From: Bacteroidota bacterium
Lineage (GTDB): Bacteria; Bacteroidota; Ignavibacteria; Ignavibacteriales; SURF-24
NCBI GenBank assembly: GCA_030706145.1
Contig: JAUZPB010000027.1
Location: 1-42,711 of the forward strand
Length of the DNA stretch: 42,711 bases
Direction: 5' to 3'
Shown here: positions 1 to 8,585 of the stretch, in pieces
Layout: the number at the start of each line of letters is the position of its first letter
Position numbering within the stretch: position 1 is the first letter of the stretch
Position numbers and translations under genes: made by a program
Notes under the pieces: generated by a model
Database searches by the model: none
What the model was told of the DNA's origin: nothing
Seen by the model: the letters and a program-made list of their open reading frames with translations, nothing else

Positions 1-1
1 C

Positions 2-565
2 GACGAAAAGAAGGTTGTTGAGCAGGTTGACGCTCCGCCTCCATTGAAATCGACTATTAAATTTTTACCACCTGTTGTAAAACCTGATGAGCAGGTAACA
101 GATGAGTATATTCCTACAGTAGAGGAATTACACAATGTTGATCCTGGTTCAAGAACTCAGGAAGGACAAGCTGGTGGTGTAGATTATAGCTTGATTGAAG
201 TTACAGAGGCTCCTAAGAAGGAAGTAATTGTAAAAGAAGAAGTAAAAGAAGAAGCTTTTACATTCGTAGAAGAAATGCCTACTTATCCTGACGGACAGGA
301 AGAACTCTTAAGATTTATCGGTTCTAATGTCGTTTATCCTGAAATCGCAAAAAGAGCTCAGGTTGAAGGAAAAGTAATGGTTGGTTTCGTTGTCGAAAAA
401 GATGGAAGTATTACAAGTATTTCCGTTGTTAAAGGTATCGGAGCCGGCTGCGATGAAGAGGCTGTTAGAGTATGTAAATTAATGGGTAGATGGAGACCAG
501 GAAAGCAGAACGGTAAACCGGTCAGAGTTCGTATGGTAATTCCATTCCAGTTTAAATTACAATAA
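2..565 (+). CDS. tonB: TonB family energy transducer, 5' truncated
   Basis: The reading frame is already open at base 2, so the gene begins outside the window; 187 residues are visible. The first part is a proline- and charge-rich stretch (PPPLKSTIKFLPPVVKPDE) typical of the periplasm-spanning linker of TonB. The last ~95 residues form a TonB_C domain, with YPDGQEELLRFI, VVYPEIAKRAQVEGKV and a final hydrophobic strand ending in FQFKLQ. TonB proteins carry proton-motive energy from ExbB/ExbD to outer-membrane receptors. ExbB/ExbD genes would be expected just upstream but cannot be seen. It is followed at 18 bp by a small membrane protein gene, then a PstS-like lipoprotein and a TPR protein on the same strand, probably one operon. 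The domain call is strong; the transported substrate is unknown. Confidence 0.9.
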   Translation, partial: DEKKVVEQVDAPPPLKSTIKFLPPVVKPDEQVTDEYIPTVEELHNVDPGSRTQEGQAGGVDYSLIEVTEAPKKEVIVKEEVKEEAFTFVEEMPTYPDGQEELLRFIGSNVVYPEIAKRAQVEGKVMVGFVVEKDGSITSISVVKGIGAGCDEEAVRVCKLMGRWRPGKQNGKPVRVRMVIPFQFKLQ

Positions 566-583
566 AGGATATTCCCAGACATA

Positions 584-820
584 ATGAAAAATAATGCCTT
601 AAGTGCCAGGATTAATCTTGTGTTCGGCATTATCATGGGACTAGTTTATATTACAGCCGGATTGTTTGTTTATTTCTCTGATGATTTGCATTTTAGTCAG
701 GATTACCATAAAAAAGTGTTGGGTACTGTTATTGTAGTTTATGGTTTCTTTAGATTTTATAAAGTTTATAAAAAATCTTTTGATAAAAATCAAATACAGG
801 ACGAGAATGATGAAGAATAA
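584..820 (+). CDS. small two-helix membrane protein, unknown function
   Basis: A 78-residue protein with two predicted membrane segments (about residues 11-31, INLVFGIIMGLVYITAGLFVYF, and 45-60, VLGTVIVVYGFFRFY) and a charged C-terminal tail rich in Lys, Asp and Glu. I recognise no family. It sits between tonB and the PstS-like gene, 18 bp after the former, and its last four codons overlap the start of the latter (ATGATG at 807-812), which suggests translational coupling and membership of the same operon. An AAAGGATATT sequence upstream of the ATG supports the start. A role near the Ton energising complex is only a guess from position. Confidence 0.7.
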   Translation: MKNNALSARINLVFGIIMGLVYITAGLFVYFSDDLHFSQDYHKKVLGTVIVVYGFFRFYKVYKKSFDKNQIQDENDEE

Positions 821-1772
821 ACTTACAATTCCGGCTATTTTATTTTTTGTTCTAATGATTGCCGGTTGCGGAGGGCAAGATAACCCTCAGGAAGATGATA
901 CCCCGACCCAGGGGAAAATTAAAGTTTGTGTAGATGAGACTTTTGCACATGTCATTAGCTCACAGACTGAAACATTTGAAAAGATCTATACTGAAGCAAA
1001 GCTTAATGTTAGCTATAAGTCTGAAGCTCAGGCAGTCAATGATCTACTATCAGATAGTGCACGTTTAATAATTATTCCTAGAAAGCTTACAAGCGAGGAG
1101 AGGAGTTATTTTGATAAACAAAAAATAATTCCTACAGAACGCAGAGTATGCCTTGATGCTATCGCAGTAATTGTTAATAATGATAACCGGGATACATTGA
1201 TGACCATGCAGAATTTCCGCGATATTATGAGTGGAAAGGTAAATACATGGAAACAACTTGATCCCAAATCGGGTTTATCAAAGATCCAGATAGTATTTGA
1301 TAATCCTAACTCCAGTACTGTAAGATATGTAAGGGACAAAATCAACGGACAATTATCCAAGAGCAGTTATGCAGTAAATAACAATTCTGCAGTTGTTGAT
1401 TATGTTTCAAAGAATAAAAATGCAGTTGGAGTAATTGGAGTAAATTGGATAAGTGATAAAGACGATAGTCTTACACACCGTTTCTTAAGTAAGATCAAAG
1501 TAGTTGGCCTATCTGCAGATTCAGTAAAGAATCCATCAATAGATGACTACTATCAGCCGTATCAGGCATATATTGCTCAGAAGACTTATCCTTTAGTAAG
1601 AGAAGTTTATATGATAACCGGTGAAGCAAGAGCTGGACTAGCTTCTGGTTTTATTGCTTTTGTCGCCAGTGAAAGAGGACAAAGAATTTTCTTAAAAGCA
1701 GGTCTTGTCCCTGCAACTGCTCCGATAAGATTGGTCGAAATCAATAAAGGTAATTTTAAAATAACTAAATAA
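807..1772 (+). CDS. PstS-like phosphate/substrate-binding lipoprotein
   Basis: A 321-residue protein beginning MMKNKLTIP. The start was set at ATG 807 (ATG 810 is equally possible) because it gives a proper lipoprotein signal ending in the lipobox IAGC; a longer frame from 741 would bury this signal. An AGGA lies 6 bases upstream, inside the preceding gene. The mature part has the look of a periplasmic binding protein of the PBP-like/PstS superfamily: GKIKVCVDETF, then AVIVNNDNRD, ...MSGKVNTWKQL, and NPNSSTVRYVRD, which matches the PstS region that binds the anion with Ser/Thr/Arg. In this phylum PstS-like proteins often sit beside TonB and TPR genes, and a role in envelope sensing or phosphate binding is plausible. 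The ligand is unproven. Confidence 0.8.
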   Translation: MMKNKLTIPAILFFVLMIAGCGGQDNPQEDDTPTQGKIKVCVDETFAHVISSQTETFEKIYTEAKLNVSYKSEAQAVNDLLSDSARLIIIPRKLTSEERSYFDKQKIIPTERRVCLDAIAVIVNNDNRDTLMTMQNFRDIMSGKVNTWKQLDPKSGLSKIQIVFDNPNSSTVRYVRDKINGQLSKSSYAVNNNSAVVDYVSKNKNAVGVIGVNWISDKDDSLTHRFLSKIKVVGLSADSVKNPSIDDYYQPYQAYIAQKTYPLVREVYMITGEARAGLASGFIAFVASERGQRIFLKAGLVPATAPIRLVEINKGNFKITK

Positions 1773-1784
1773 AGTAAAGATAAG

Positions 1785-3437
1785 ATGAAAAAATTGAATT
1801 TATCTATTGTATTGAAGTACATACCTTTTGTTGTACTATATGTTATATCTACTTCTTTAAGAGCACAGACCATTGATGAGGGGTTGAAGCTTCTTGAAGT
1901 TGAAAAATATAATGCTGCTAGGAAGGTTTTTGAGGATTATGTCTCAAAGAATTCCAAAAAGCCTGAAGGTTATTTTAATCTTGGCAAATTGGATGTCATT
2001 GAGGGAAAGCTGGATGCAGCACAAGAGACCTTTCAGAAGGGGAAGAGTACTGATGAAGATGATGCCACAAATATTATCGGACTCGGTATGGTTAAACTTG
2101 CAAAAGGGGACACAGCCGGTGCTTGGAAAGATTTTGAAGAAGCATTGGACAAGACAGACAAAAAGAATGTGGATAATTTGATCTACATTGCAGAATCTTA
2201 TGTTTTAACAGACGCTAAAAATTATAATAGAGCAATTGATCTGCTGAACAAAGCTGCAAATAAAAGTAAGAAGAACCCAAGAGTTTATGCAACACTTGGT
2301 GATATATATATGAAGCAGTCCAATGGCAGCCAGGCTATAAGTAATTATAGAACTGCTATTGATTATGACAAAAAATATCTGAAAGCTTATGTAGGTATTG
2401 CTCAGATATATATAAAGATAAAGAATTATGAGGATGCCGAATATAACATTGAAAAAGCTCTGAAAGCTGATTCTACATATGCTCCTGCTTACAGAGTATT
2501 GGCAGAGTACTATTATGGTAAAAAGCAGTATGATAAGGGCTCAGAGAATTTCAGGAAATACGTTCAATTCTCAGAAAATACTCCTGATAAGCAGGTTAGA
2601 TTTGCAACAATGCTGTTCTTATCAAATGAATATGATGAAGCTATAAAACTTATCAATCAGCTTGCTTCAGAAGGAAAGAATAATGACAAGCTTCAGCACA
2701 TATTAGCATTCTGCTATTTCTACAAAGATAATCCTCAAGATGGTGTTCCAGCTTTTGAAAAATATTTTTCAATGGCAAAACCAAATGATGTAAGTGCAAC
2801 AGATTATGAATACCTTGGCAAATTATATGCTAAAGGTGGAAATGATTCTTTAGCTGTTCAGAACTATAAGAAAGCAATTTCTATGGATAGTACCAGAAGC
2901 GGTGATCTTTATGGTGAAATGGCTACAATTGATATGAAGAATAAGAACTGGGCGGCAGCAGCTGATGATTTCCGTAAGAAAGAAACTTTTACAGGCAAAA
3001 AGTTAGGTGCTATGGAATACTTTAATCTTGGTCAGGCTTATTACAAGATGAATGAGTTTGCTAAGGCAGATTCAGCATTTGATCAGTTCATACAGCAGCA
3101 GCCTACTATTGCACAGGGATATTACTGGAGAGCATTATGCAACGCTCAGCTTGATCCTGAATCAGAAAAAGGACTTGCTAAACCATTTTATGAAAAATAT
3201 ATTCAGATAGCATCTGCATCACCAGACCCTACAAAGGTAAAAGGTGGCCTGGTTGAAGCTTATTCTTATTTAGGATATTACTACTATCTGCAGAATGATT
3301 ATCAGAATTCAATTGCAAACTGGACAGAAGTTAGTAAACTAGACCCAAGTAATACACAGGCTTCTGAAGCTCTTAAAGCCTTAAAGGATCCCAAATCCTT
3401 AAAAGCTCAAAAAGACAAGAAACCTACAAAGAAGTAA
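1785..3437 (+). CDS. TPR repeat protein, exported
   Basis: A 550-residue protein with an N-terminal hydrophobic segment (residues ~8-28, probably a signal peptide ending near LRAQ) followed almost entirely by tetratricopeptide repeats. Repeats recur about every 34 residues, for example YNAARKVFEDYVSKNSKKPEGYFNLGK near residue 42 and YLKAYVGIAQIYIKIKNYEDAEYNIEKAL near residue 205. The C-terminus is very lysine-rich (KDPKSLKAQKDKKPTKK). TPR superhelices bind protein partners; this one probably works in the periplasm. It starts 12 bp after the PstS-like lipoprotein and appears to be the last gene of the tonB cluster, since a strong terminator follows. The partner is unknown. Confidence 0.85.
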   Translation: MKKLNLSIVLKYIPFVVLYVISTSLRAQTIDEGLKLLEVEKYNAARKVFEDYVSKNSKKPEGYFNLGKLDVIEGKLDAAQETFQKGKSTDEDDATNIIGLGMVKLAKGDTAGAWKDFEEALDKTDKKNVDNLIYIAESYVLTDAKNYNRAIDLLNKAANKSKKNPRVYATLGDIYMKQSNGSQAISNYRTAIDYDKKYLKAYVGIAQIYIKIKNYEDAEYNIEKALKADSTYAPAYRVLAEYYYGKKQYDKGSENFRKYVQFSENTPDKQVRFATMLFLSNEYDEAIKLINQLASEGKNNDKLQHILAFCYFYKDNPQDGVPAFEKYFSMAKPNDVSATDYEYLGKLYAKGGNDSLAVQNYKKAISMDSTRSGDLYGEMATIDMKNKNWAAAADDFRKKETFTGKKLGAMEYFNLGQAYYKMNEFAKADSAFDQFIQQQPTIAQGYYWRALCNAQLDPESEKGLAKPFYEKYIQIASASPDPTKVKGGLVEAYSYLGYYYYLQNDYQNSIANWTEVSKLDPSNTQASEALKALKDPKSLKAQKDKKPTKK

Positions 3438-3472
3438 ATATTGATCTGATTGATCTTAATTTAGATCTTTAT

Positions 3473-3506
3473 AAAAGGCAGGAGTTTATACTTCTGCCTT
3501 TTTTAT
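3473..3506 (+). terminator. Rho-independent terminator of the tonB-TPR operon
   Basis: A 12-bp stem with one G-T pair (arms 3473-3484 and 3491-3502), a 6-base loop and a run of T follow the TPR gene by 36 bp. Confidence 0.85.
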
Positions 3507-3596
3507 TGTGCATCTGATCGCTTTTATGTAATTCCTGGATTTAGTAGTTTTAGGTTTTCAAAAATGAATTCTAAAACTATTGCCAGGAAAATATCG

Positions 3597-5366
3597 ATGA
3601 AAATATTCATTTTATCTCTGTTTCTATTCTTCTGCAGCATCATCAATGGTCAGACTGTCAAAAATGACAGCAATGTAAAACCTCACTCAATCTTTTTAGC
3701 TATCCCGGAAAGCGATACCGCCTATACTTCAGGTCAAAATTATGCCTTATCTGCAAGTACAACCCCAGGAAGCAAAGTGACAGTAAATGACAAAGAATTT
3801 AAGACATATTCTTCAGGCGCTTTTGCAGGCTTACTGCAAATAAATGAGGGAGAAAACCACTTTCTAATTAATTCAGTTTCACCTAAAGGAGAAATAGCAA
3901 AAAAAGAATTTATAATAATTAAGAGACCGTGGAGTAAAACCATATCAAAGGATTCCCTTGCAATTGATGAGAAAGTAATGGAACCCAAAATGGATCTATG
4001 GCTTGGTGAAGGTGATATTTTGAGCGTAAGAGTAAAAGCTACTCCGGGCTGCAAAGTTACGTTTCTAGATAATCAGGAAATGACAGAGATCCCGGTAAGT
4101 GAAATAAATTGGGCCAGAGGAATATATGAAGGAACATATAAGGTGACTTCAAAAGATAAAAAAGACGATATCCCGCTTACATTTACCTTAGTTACTAAAG
4201 ATGGAAGGTCAATAACAAAGCAGACTGAAAGACGAATATCCTTTAAGGGAGACGAGTTTCCAATGGTAGGAAGGACAAAAGGAGATAGACCTTATTTAAA
4301 TATTGGACTGGGAGATGACAGGCTGGGAGGAGCAAAGCTAGGATTCTTGACTCCTGGAATAAAACTAAAAATAATTGGAAAAGCCGGTTCACAGTACAAG
4401 GTAAATCTATCCGGTAATCTTAATGCCTGGATACCTGAAGATCAGGTCGAACTGCTTCCTAAAGGAACATTTTTACCTTATTCACTTACTTCAAGCTGGA
4501 ATGTATATGGCGATAAAAATTACGATTATGTCTCTGTAGGATTGAATGAAAAACTTCCTTTTACCTCATATCAGGATCCGGAAAACAATAGAATAATAGT
4601 TGATTTACATGGCGCAGTTTCAAATACAAACTGGATAGTTCAGGATCTTACGACAAAAGAGATAAAAAACGTTTATTACGAGGTCCCAGAAGAAGGGCTC
4701 TTCAGGATAATAATTGAACTTAAGCACAAGCAGTCATGGGGCATTAAGACCTATTATACAGGGACTGATTTTGTTATAAGAATCAAACCTCAGCCGAAGG
4801 ATCTGGACTTTGACAAGATGACTTTTGTTTTGGATGCAGGACACGGGGGATCAAATCTTGGAGCATTGGGGGCTACAGGAGCAAGGGAGAAAGATATTAA
4901 TTTGTCTATGGTTTATCAAATTAAGAAGATATTGGAAGATAAAGGAGCAAAAGTAATCTTAACTAGAAAGGATGATACTTATTCTACAAATAGCGAACGC
5001 TTAAAGGCTATTGAAGATTCAAATGCCGATATGCTTATAAGCATTCATTCAAATTCAATAGGATATTCATCAAATCCAGAAAATGTAAAAGGTCTGAGCA
5101 CTTTTTATAAATATATATGTTATAGACCGTTATCTACGTTTATTTACAATGAAGCTCAAAAGGCTGGTATAGATGGACATGGTAACGTAGGGAGTTTTAA
5201 TTTTACACTTAATTCTCCTACAGAGCTGCCAAATGTTTTGGTAGAGCTTGGTTATATGTCGAATCCTGAAGATGAAATTAAGCTTTTAGATGATGATTTC
5301 AGGGAAGAATTAGCCAAAAGGATTGTAAAAGGAATAGGGAAATATTTCGATTACTGTGAAGAATAG
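3597..5366 (+). CDS. N-acetylmuramoyl-L-alanine amidase (Amidase_3)
   Basis: Cleaves the amide bond between N-acetylmuramic acid and the stem peptide of peptidoglycan. I chose ATG 3597, which has AGGA 8 bases upstream and directly begins a signal peptide (MKIFILSLFLFFCSIINGQ); ATG 3564 in the same frame would add 11 residues. With this start the protein has 589 residues. The first ~400 hold beta-rich segments, with a likely SH3-type region around residues 235-290, and an AMIN-like segment. The zinc amidase domain covers about residues 406-585: LDAGHGG (zinc His ~416), GAREKDINLS (zinc Glu), SIHSNS (zinc His) and VELGYMSNPED (catalytic Glu). All expected catalytic residues are present. It stands alone between terminators and is likely a cell-separation or wall-turnover enzyme. 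Confidence 0.9.
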   Translation: MKIFILSLFLFFCSIINGQTVKNDSNVKPHSIFLAIPESDTAYTSGQNYALSASTTPGSKVTVNDKEFKTYSSGAFAGLLQINEGENHFLINSVSPKGEIAKKEFIIIKRPWSKTISKDSLAIDEKVMEPKMDLWLGEGDILSVRVKATPGCKVTFLDNQEMTEIPVSEINWARGIYEGTYKVTSKDKKDDIPLTFTLVTKDGRSITKQTERRISFKGDEFPMVGRTKGDRPYLNIGLGDDRLGGAKLGFLTPGIKLKIIGKAGSQYKVNLSGNLNAWIPEDQVELLPKGTFLPYSLTSSWNVYGDKNYDYVSVGLNEKLPFTSYQDPENNRIIVDLHGAVSNTNWIVQDLTTKEIKNVYYEVPEEGLFRIIIELKHKQSWGIKTYYTGTDFVIRIKPQPKDLDFDKMTFVLDAGHGGSNLGALGATGAREKDINLSMVYQIKKILEDKGAKVILTRKDDTYSTNSERLKAIEDSNADMLISIHSNSIGYSSNPENVKGLSTFYKYICYRPLSTFIYNEAQKAGIDGHGNVGSFNFTLNSPTELPNVLVELGYMSNPEDEIKLLDDDFREELAKRIVKGIGKYFDYCEE

Positions 5367-5424
5367 AAGTAATCAAATAACTCTTTAACGTAGACTCATC
5401 TTAAAAATACCTTCAATTTAAAAT

Positions 5425-5471
5425 AATACCTAGAACTAGCCATATAAAATGGTAAGTCCTAGGTATTTTCT
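5425..5471 (+). terminator. Rho-independent terminator after the amidase gene
   Basis: Left arm 5425-5437 and right arm 5455-5467 pair over 13 positions with one A-C mismatch; an inner CCAT/ATGG pair lies in the loop, and a T-rich tail follows. Confidence 0.7.
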
Positions 5472-5531
5472 ATTAATGAATCCTTTGCGATATTTATTCG
5501 CCCATTATGTCCCAATAATGCAATTTTATTT

Positions 5532-6809
5532 ATGAATAAGAAAATAATCTTAGCGGATAAAGATAAAAGTAACAGAAGTTTCATTAAGCAGATAATAGAA
5601 TCTTACGAGAATTTTGAAGTAATAGAAGTCGATGAGGCCAGAGAATTGCTTCATGTCTCGGTTAATGTGACTCCGAGTCTTATGATTATTGATATCAACA
5701 TCAGTTCGCAGAACTATGAGAAGATAATTGAAATAATAAGATCATCGCGTCCAAAGGAAATCTTACCCATAGTTGTAATATCTTATGCAATTGATAAAGA
5801 AAAGATAATATCGCTCTTAAAGCTTGGGATAGAAGATTTTATCTTAAAGCCTTTTAATCAGAATACGCTCTTAGAGAAACTAAAATATTTACTTGAAAAG
5901 CTTAATGGAAGCATAAGCCATGTTTCGCAGAAAGCTGTTGAAGCTACGGCTACTGACAGTGACAAAGAAAGATATTTACTTGTAGATCATGATAGAAACT
6001 TTAGAAATCAATTTATAAAGCTATTTGGTGAAAAATATGAGATAATTGCAGCTGAGAATGGAGAGGAAGGTTTAGCATTTTTTGAGAAATATCAGCCGCA
6101 ATTTGTTTTTATTGCCGAGCATTTAAAGGTCATAAATGAAAGGATATTAATAAAAAAGATACGGGATATAGCAACTCCGGAGACAAAAATATATTTCCTT
6201 TCTACAATTTTGAAATCGAGTGCTATGAAGTCAAGCCTCTTTAATGGTGTTGTTGAAAAGTCTGTTAGTCCAACGATCTTTCATAAAGAATTTGCGAAGG
6301 TTGTATGGGGAGAAGAGACAAATCTATTCCAAAAGACAACAAAACTGATAAGAAATACGATCCTTGGGTATATTGGAGGTATGATAAAAAAGAGCTTCAA
6401 TGAGATGCTTAAAGATGAATATACAATTTATACACCAAGCGAAAGTTTTAAGAATCCAAATGAAGGATTTGCTTCTGTTGAGTTAATTGACGACAAGAAA
6501 GAAATGTCAGTTACTCTTGGAATCTACGGTGAAAGCAAAGACATTCTATTTATTGCAGAAAGAATAATAGGTGAGCCGGTTCCATTTAATGCACAAGCAA
6601 TAGAGGCAATTGGAGGAGTAATATCTGCCTTAGGGGAACAAGTAAAGCAATTTTTAAGTACTAATGGTATTGAACTAGAGCTGCAAAATGTAAAAGTAAC
6701 TTCAAAACTGGAAAACAAGCTTAGTTTTGACTGGGATCTTGAAGTATATGTAAAGGATAGCAAGAACTCGCATTATGTAATTGGCCTATATTGCTCGAAA
6801 TATATTTAG
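5532..6809 (+). CDS. double receiver (REC-REC) protein with CheX/CheC-like C-terminal domain
   Basis: A 425-residue cytoplasmic protein. REC1 (~1-125) has the acidic pair at D9/D11, a phospho-acceptor at D54 (LMIIDINIS) and the conserved Lys in FILKPF. REC2 (~148-265) begins RYLLVDHDR, but the acceptor position reads FVFIAEHL, so it seems unable to be phosphorylated in the usual way. The last ~150 residues (from ~275) resemble the CheC/CheX/FliY fold, with FASVELIDDKKEMSVTLGIY and EAIGGVISALGEQVK. The canonical phosphatase motif ExxN is ExxG here, so phosphatase activity is doubtful. No kinase gene is adjacent. The domain order is inferred by eye; the third domain is the least certain. Confidence 0.75.
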   Translation: MNKKIILADKDKSNRSFIKQIIESYENFEVIEVDEARELLHVSVNVTPSLMIIDINISSQNYEKIIEIIRSSRPKEILPIVVISYAIDKEKIISLLKLGIEDFILKPFNQNTLLEKLKYLLEKLNGSISHVSQKAVEATATDSDKERYLLVDHDRNFRNQFIKLFGEKYEIIAAENGEEGLAFFEKYQPQFVFIAEHLKVINERILIKKIRDIATPETKIYFLSTILKSSAMKSSLFNGVVEKSVSPTIFHKEFAKVVWGEETNLFQKTTKLIRNTILGYIGGMIKKSFNEMLKDEYTIYTPSESFKNPNEGFASVELIDDKKEMSVTLGIYGESKDILFIAERIIGEPVPFNAQAIEAIGGVISALGEQVKQFLSTNGIELELQNVKVTSKLENKLSFDWDLEVYVKDSKNSHYVIGLYCSKYI

Positions 6810-6957
6810 TATATTTTAGTTTATTAAACTTTAGTACACATTTAAATTATAGTTGGAATATTTGGGTAGGCAAATAAATTAATAAAGATACTATGTGATT
6901 ATGGTGAGATGAAAAAAGAATGGCTAAGTTATCGTGAAGTAATTTATAAAATTGCCA

Positions 6958-6993
6958 GGGGCTGAGCGCTTGAATGGCATTCAAGAGGTCAGC
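6958..6993 (+). pseudogene. tRNA-Ala(GGC) remnant, anticodon arm only
   Basis: Bases 6964-6993 are identical over 30 bases to 7132-7161 of the intact tRNA-Ala, covering the last part of the D-arm, the complete anticodon arm, the variable region and the first T-stem bases. The six bases before it (GGGGCT) match the tRNA 5' end, so most of the D-arm (15 bases) appears deleted, and the T-arm and 3' acceptor strand are missing. It cannot fold as a full tRNA. It could be a decayed duplicate or the scar of a recombination at the tRNA. Confidence 0.8.
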
Positions 6994-7038
6994 TAATTGA
7001 AGTAAAAATATATCAAATATGATTAAAGACCAAAACAT

Positions 7039-7070
7039 TTTGCTTTATTTTGTGAAAAATCATATATTTG
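7039..7070 (+). promoter_or_regulatory. Bacteroidota-type promoter of tRNA-Ala
   Basis: TTTG (7039-7042), a 20-base spacer and TATATTTG (7063-7070) fit the TTTG / TAnnTTTG consensus known for the Bacteroidota primary sigma factor. The start of transcription would fall ~35 bases before the tRNA. Confidence 0.45.
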
Positions 7071-7110
7071 AGTATTACGTTTTTAGCGTAAAAATGAACT
7101 TTTTTATCAT

Positions 7111-7183
<73 letters not shown>

Positions 7184-7189
7184 CTACTC

Positions 7190-7223
7190 ATAACCTCTTA
7201 TATTCTAAGAGGTTATTTTATTT
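7190..7223 (+). terminator. Rho-independent terminator of tRNA-Ala
   Basis: A perfect 11-bp stem (7190-7200 with 7206-7216), 5-base loop and TTTATTTT tail begin 7 bases after the tRNA. Confidence 0.88.
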
Positions 7224-7488
7224 TAAAGCACACAAATGAAAGACAAACCTCTTGCTTAGTAAATACTTGCCGGAAGAATTCCCTAATACTTTTTGTTCGT
7301 CGTTTATACTTTAGTTTAATTCAACCAATCAACTATAAGAATATTTTCCTTTCTAAGATTTAACTCCTCATATCTTTACTTTAATAAAAGTACAGAAATA
7401 CAAAATCAAAAGAATACTAAGTTGGGAATCCACATAGTTTAGCTTTTAATGAGATATAAAAAAGTAATATAAATATAAAGTATATGGT

Positions 7489-7534
7489 GTTGACAAAACA
7501 TAGCAAAATAGTTAAATTGTCAACAGTAAGGAGG
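7489..7534 (+). promoter_or_regulatory. promoter with overlapping inverted-repeat operator and RBS for XRE-ImmA gene
   Basis: A consensus -35 TTGACA (7490-7495) is followed after 17 bases by TAAATT (7513-7518) as -10. The 7-bp inverted repeat GTTGACA (7489-7495) / TGTCAAC (7518-7524) brackets the core promoter, so a dimer bound there would block it. A strong AAGGAGG (7528-7534) precedes the ATG. Autoregulation by the downstream HTH protein is inferred. Confidence 0.6.
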
Positions 7535-7538
7535 TAAT

Positions 7539-8585
7539 ATGTTTGAAGATATATTCGCAAAACGTCTGAAATCGGCAAGAATAATGGCGGGGTTATCTTT
7601 GGAGGACTTAGCAACTTCAATAGATAAAAAAATTACAAAACAAGCGTTACAGCATTATGAGAAGGGCTTAAGAAAACCGGATAGCACTACTTTAATAGCA
7701 TTGTCCAAGGCACTAAATGTTAAAACTGACTATTTTTTCCGAAGAATCGAGGTCCCTGTAAATGAATTTGAGTTTAGAAAGAAGTCTAAGCTAACAATAA
7801 AAGAAGAAAAATCCATTAAAGAAACTACGAAAGATTATTTGGAAAGATATTTAGAATTAGAATCGTTGCTAGGAATTGATAAAAATCATAGAAATCCTTT
7901 GAAGGAATTTAAAATAAGCAATCATACCGATACAGAAAATGCTGCAGTAAGACTTAGAGAAGAGTGGAAGTTGGGACTAGATTCTATTCCAAACCTGATT
8001 GAAACTATTGAGGATAATGACTTAAAGGTATGTGAAGTTGAAGCTCCTACGACTTTTGATGGATTAGCCACTAGAAGTGAGGATTATTCTTTTATTGTTG
8101 TAAATAAAAATATTGGAGATCTAACGCGAAAGAGGTTTACAGTTGCACATGAGTTAGCACATATTTTATTAAATATTGAAGCTGATGGCTTAAAGGAAAG
8201 ACTCTGTCATAGCTTTTCAGGTGCACTATTGCTTCCAAGGGAAGTTTTATTCAGAGAGTTTGGACAGAAAAGGAATTACTTCCGGCTGGATGAATTATGT
8301 GCCATTAAGGAAGAATATGGTATTTCATTACAGGCTATTATCAGGCGGGCATTTGATCTGGAAATAATAACTTCTTCCAAATATAGGGAGGTCTGTATCA
8401 AATTTTCAAAAAATGGATGGACTAAAAATGAACCGGGTAAGTATATAGGAGAGGAGAATCCTAAAAGATTCAAAAAACTATTATCCAGGGCACTTGCTGA
8501 AGGAATAATAACAGTCAGTAAAGCTGCAGCTTTAGCAAATGTTGGATTAGACAAAATGGACCTGGAGCATAATCCTATATTATGA
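7539..8585 (+). CDS. XRE-family HTH regulator fused to ImmA/IrrE metalloprotease
   Basis: A 348-residue protein. Residues ~1-68 are an XRE helix-turn-helix (RLKSARIMAGLSLEDLA, KQALQHYEKGLRKP). The middle and C-terminal part is an ImmA/IrrE (M78) zinc peptidase: DGLATRSEDYSFIVVN, then the metal site FTVAHELAHILL (HExxH), followed by FSGALLLPRE. In the family such proteins are often both repressor and protease, as in ICEBs1 ImmA acting on ImmR and in XRE-M78 antitoxin-like proteins paired with toxins. The stop codon overlaps the next ATG by four bases (ATGA, 8582-8585), coupling it to the PIN gene. This arrangement is typical of a two-gene toxin-antitoxin-like unit. The likely promoter has an inverted repeat for autoregulation. 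The target of the protease is unknown. Confidence 0.9.
   Translation: MFEDIFAKRLKSARIMAGLSLEDLATSIDKKITKQALQHYEKGLRKPDSTTLIALSKALNVKTDYFFRRIEVPVNEFEFRKKSKLTIKEEKSIKETTKDYLERYLELESLLGIDKNHRNPLKEFKISNHTDTENAAVRLREEWKLGLDSIPNLIETIEDNDLKVCEVEAPTTFDGLATRSEDYSFIVVNKNIGDLTRKRFTVAHELAHILLNIEADGLKERLCHSFSGALLLPREVLFREFGQKRNYFRLDELCAIKEEYGISLQAIIRRAFDLEIITSSKYREVCIKFSKNGWTKNEPGKYIGEENPKRFKKLLSRALAEGIITVSKAAALANVGLDKMDLEHNPIL

Larger units (their letters stand above)
6810..7110 (+). other. intergenic region with tRNA fragment and tRNA promoter
   Basis: This 301-bp gap holds a short palindrome just after the REC-REC gene (AGTTTA/TAAACT near 6817-6829), a 36-bp decayed tRNA-Ala piece (6958-6993) and a promoter-like pair in front of the intact tRNA. 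No coding frame is convincing. Confidence 0.5.
7184..7538 (+). other. intergenic region between tRNA-Ala and the XRE-ImmA gene
   Basis: This 355-bp AT-rich gap holds the tRNA terminator at its left end and the promoter/operator of the XRE-ImmA gene at its right end. Between about 7225 and 7485 I see no gene or clear repeat. Confidence 0.5.

Noticed and set aside
6958-6993. Second functional tRNA-Ala
   Set aside because: Lacks the T-arm, 3' acceptor strand and most of the D-arm, so it cannot fold as a tRNA.
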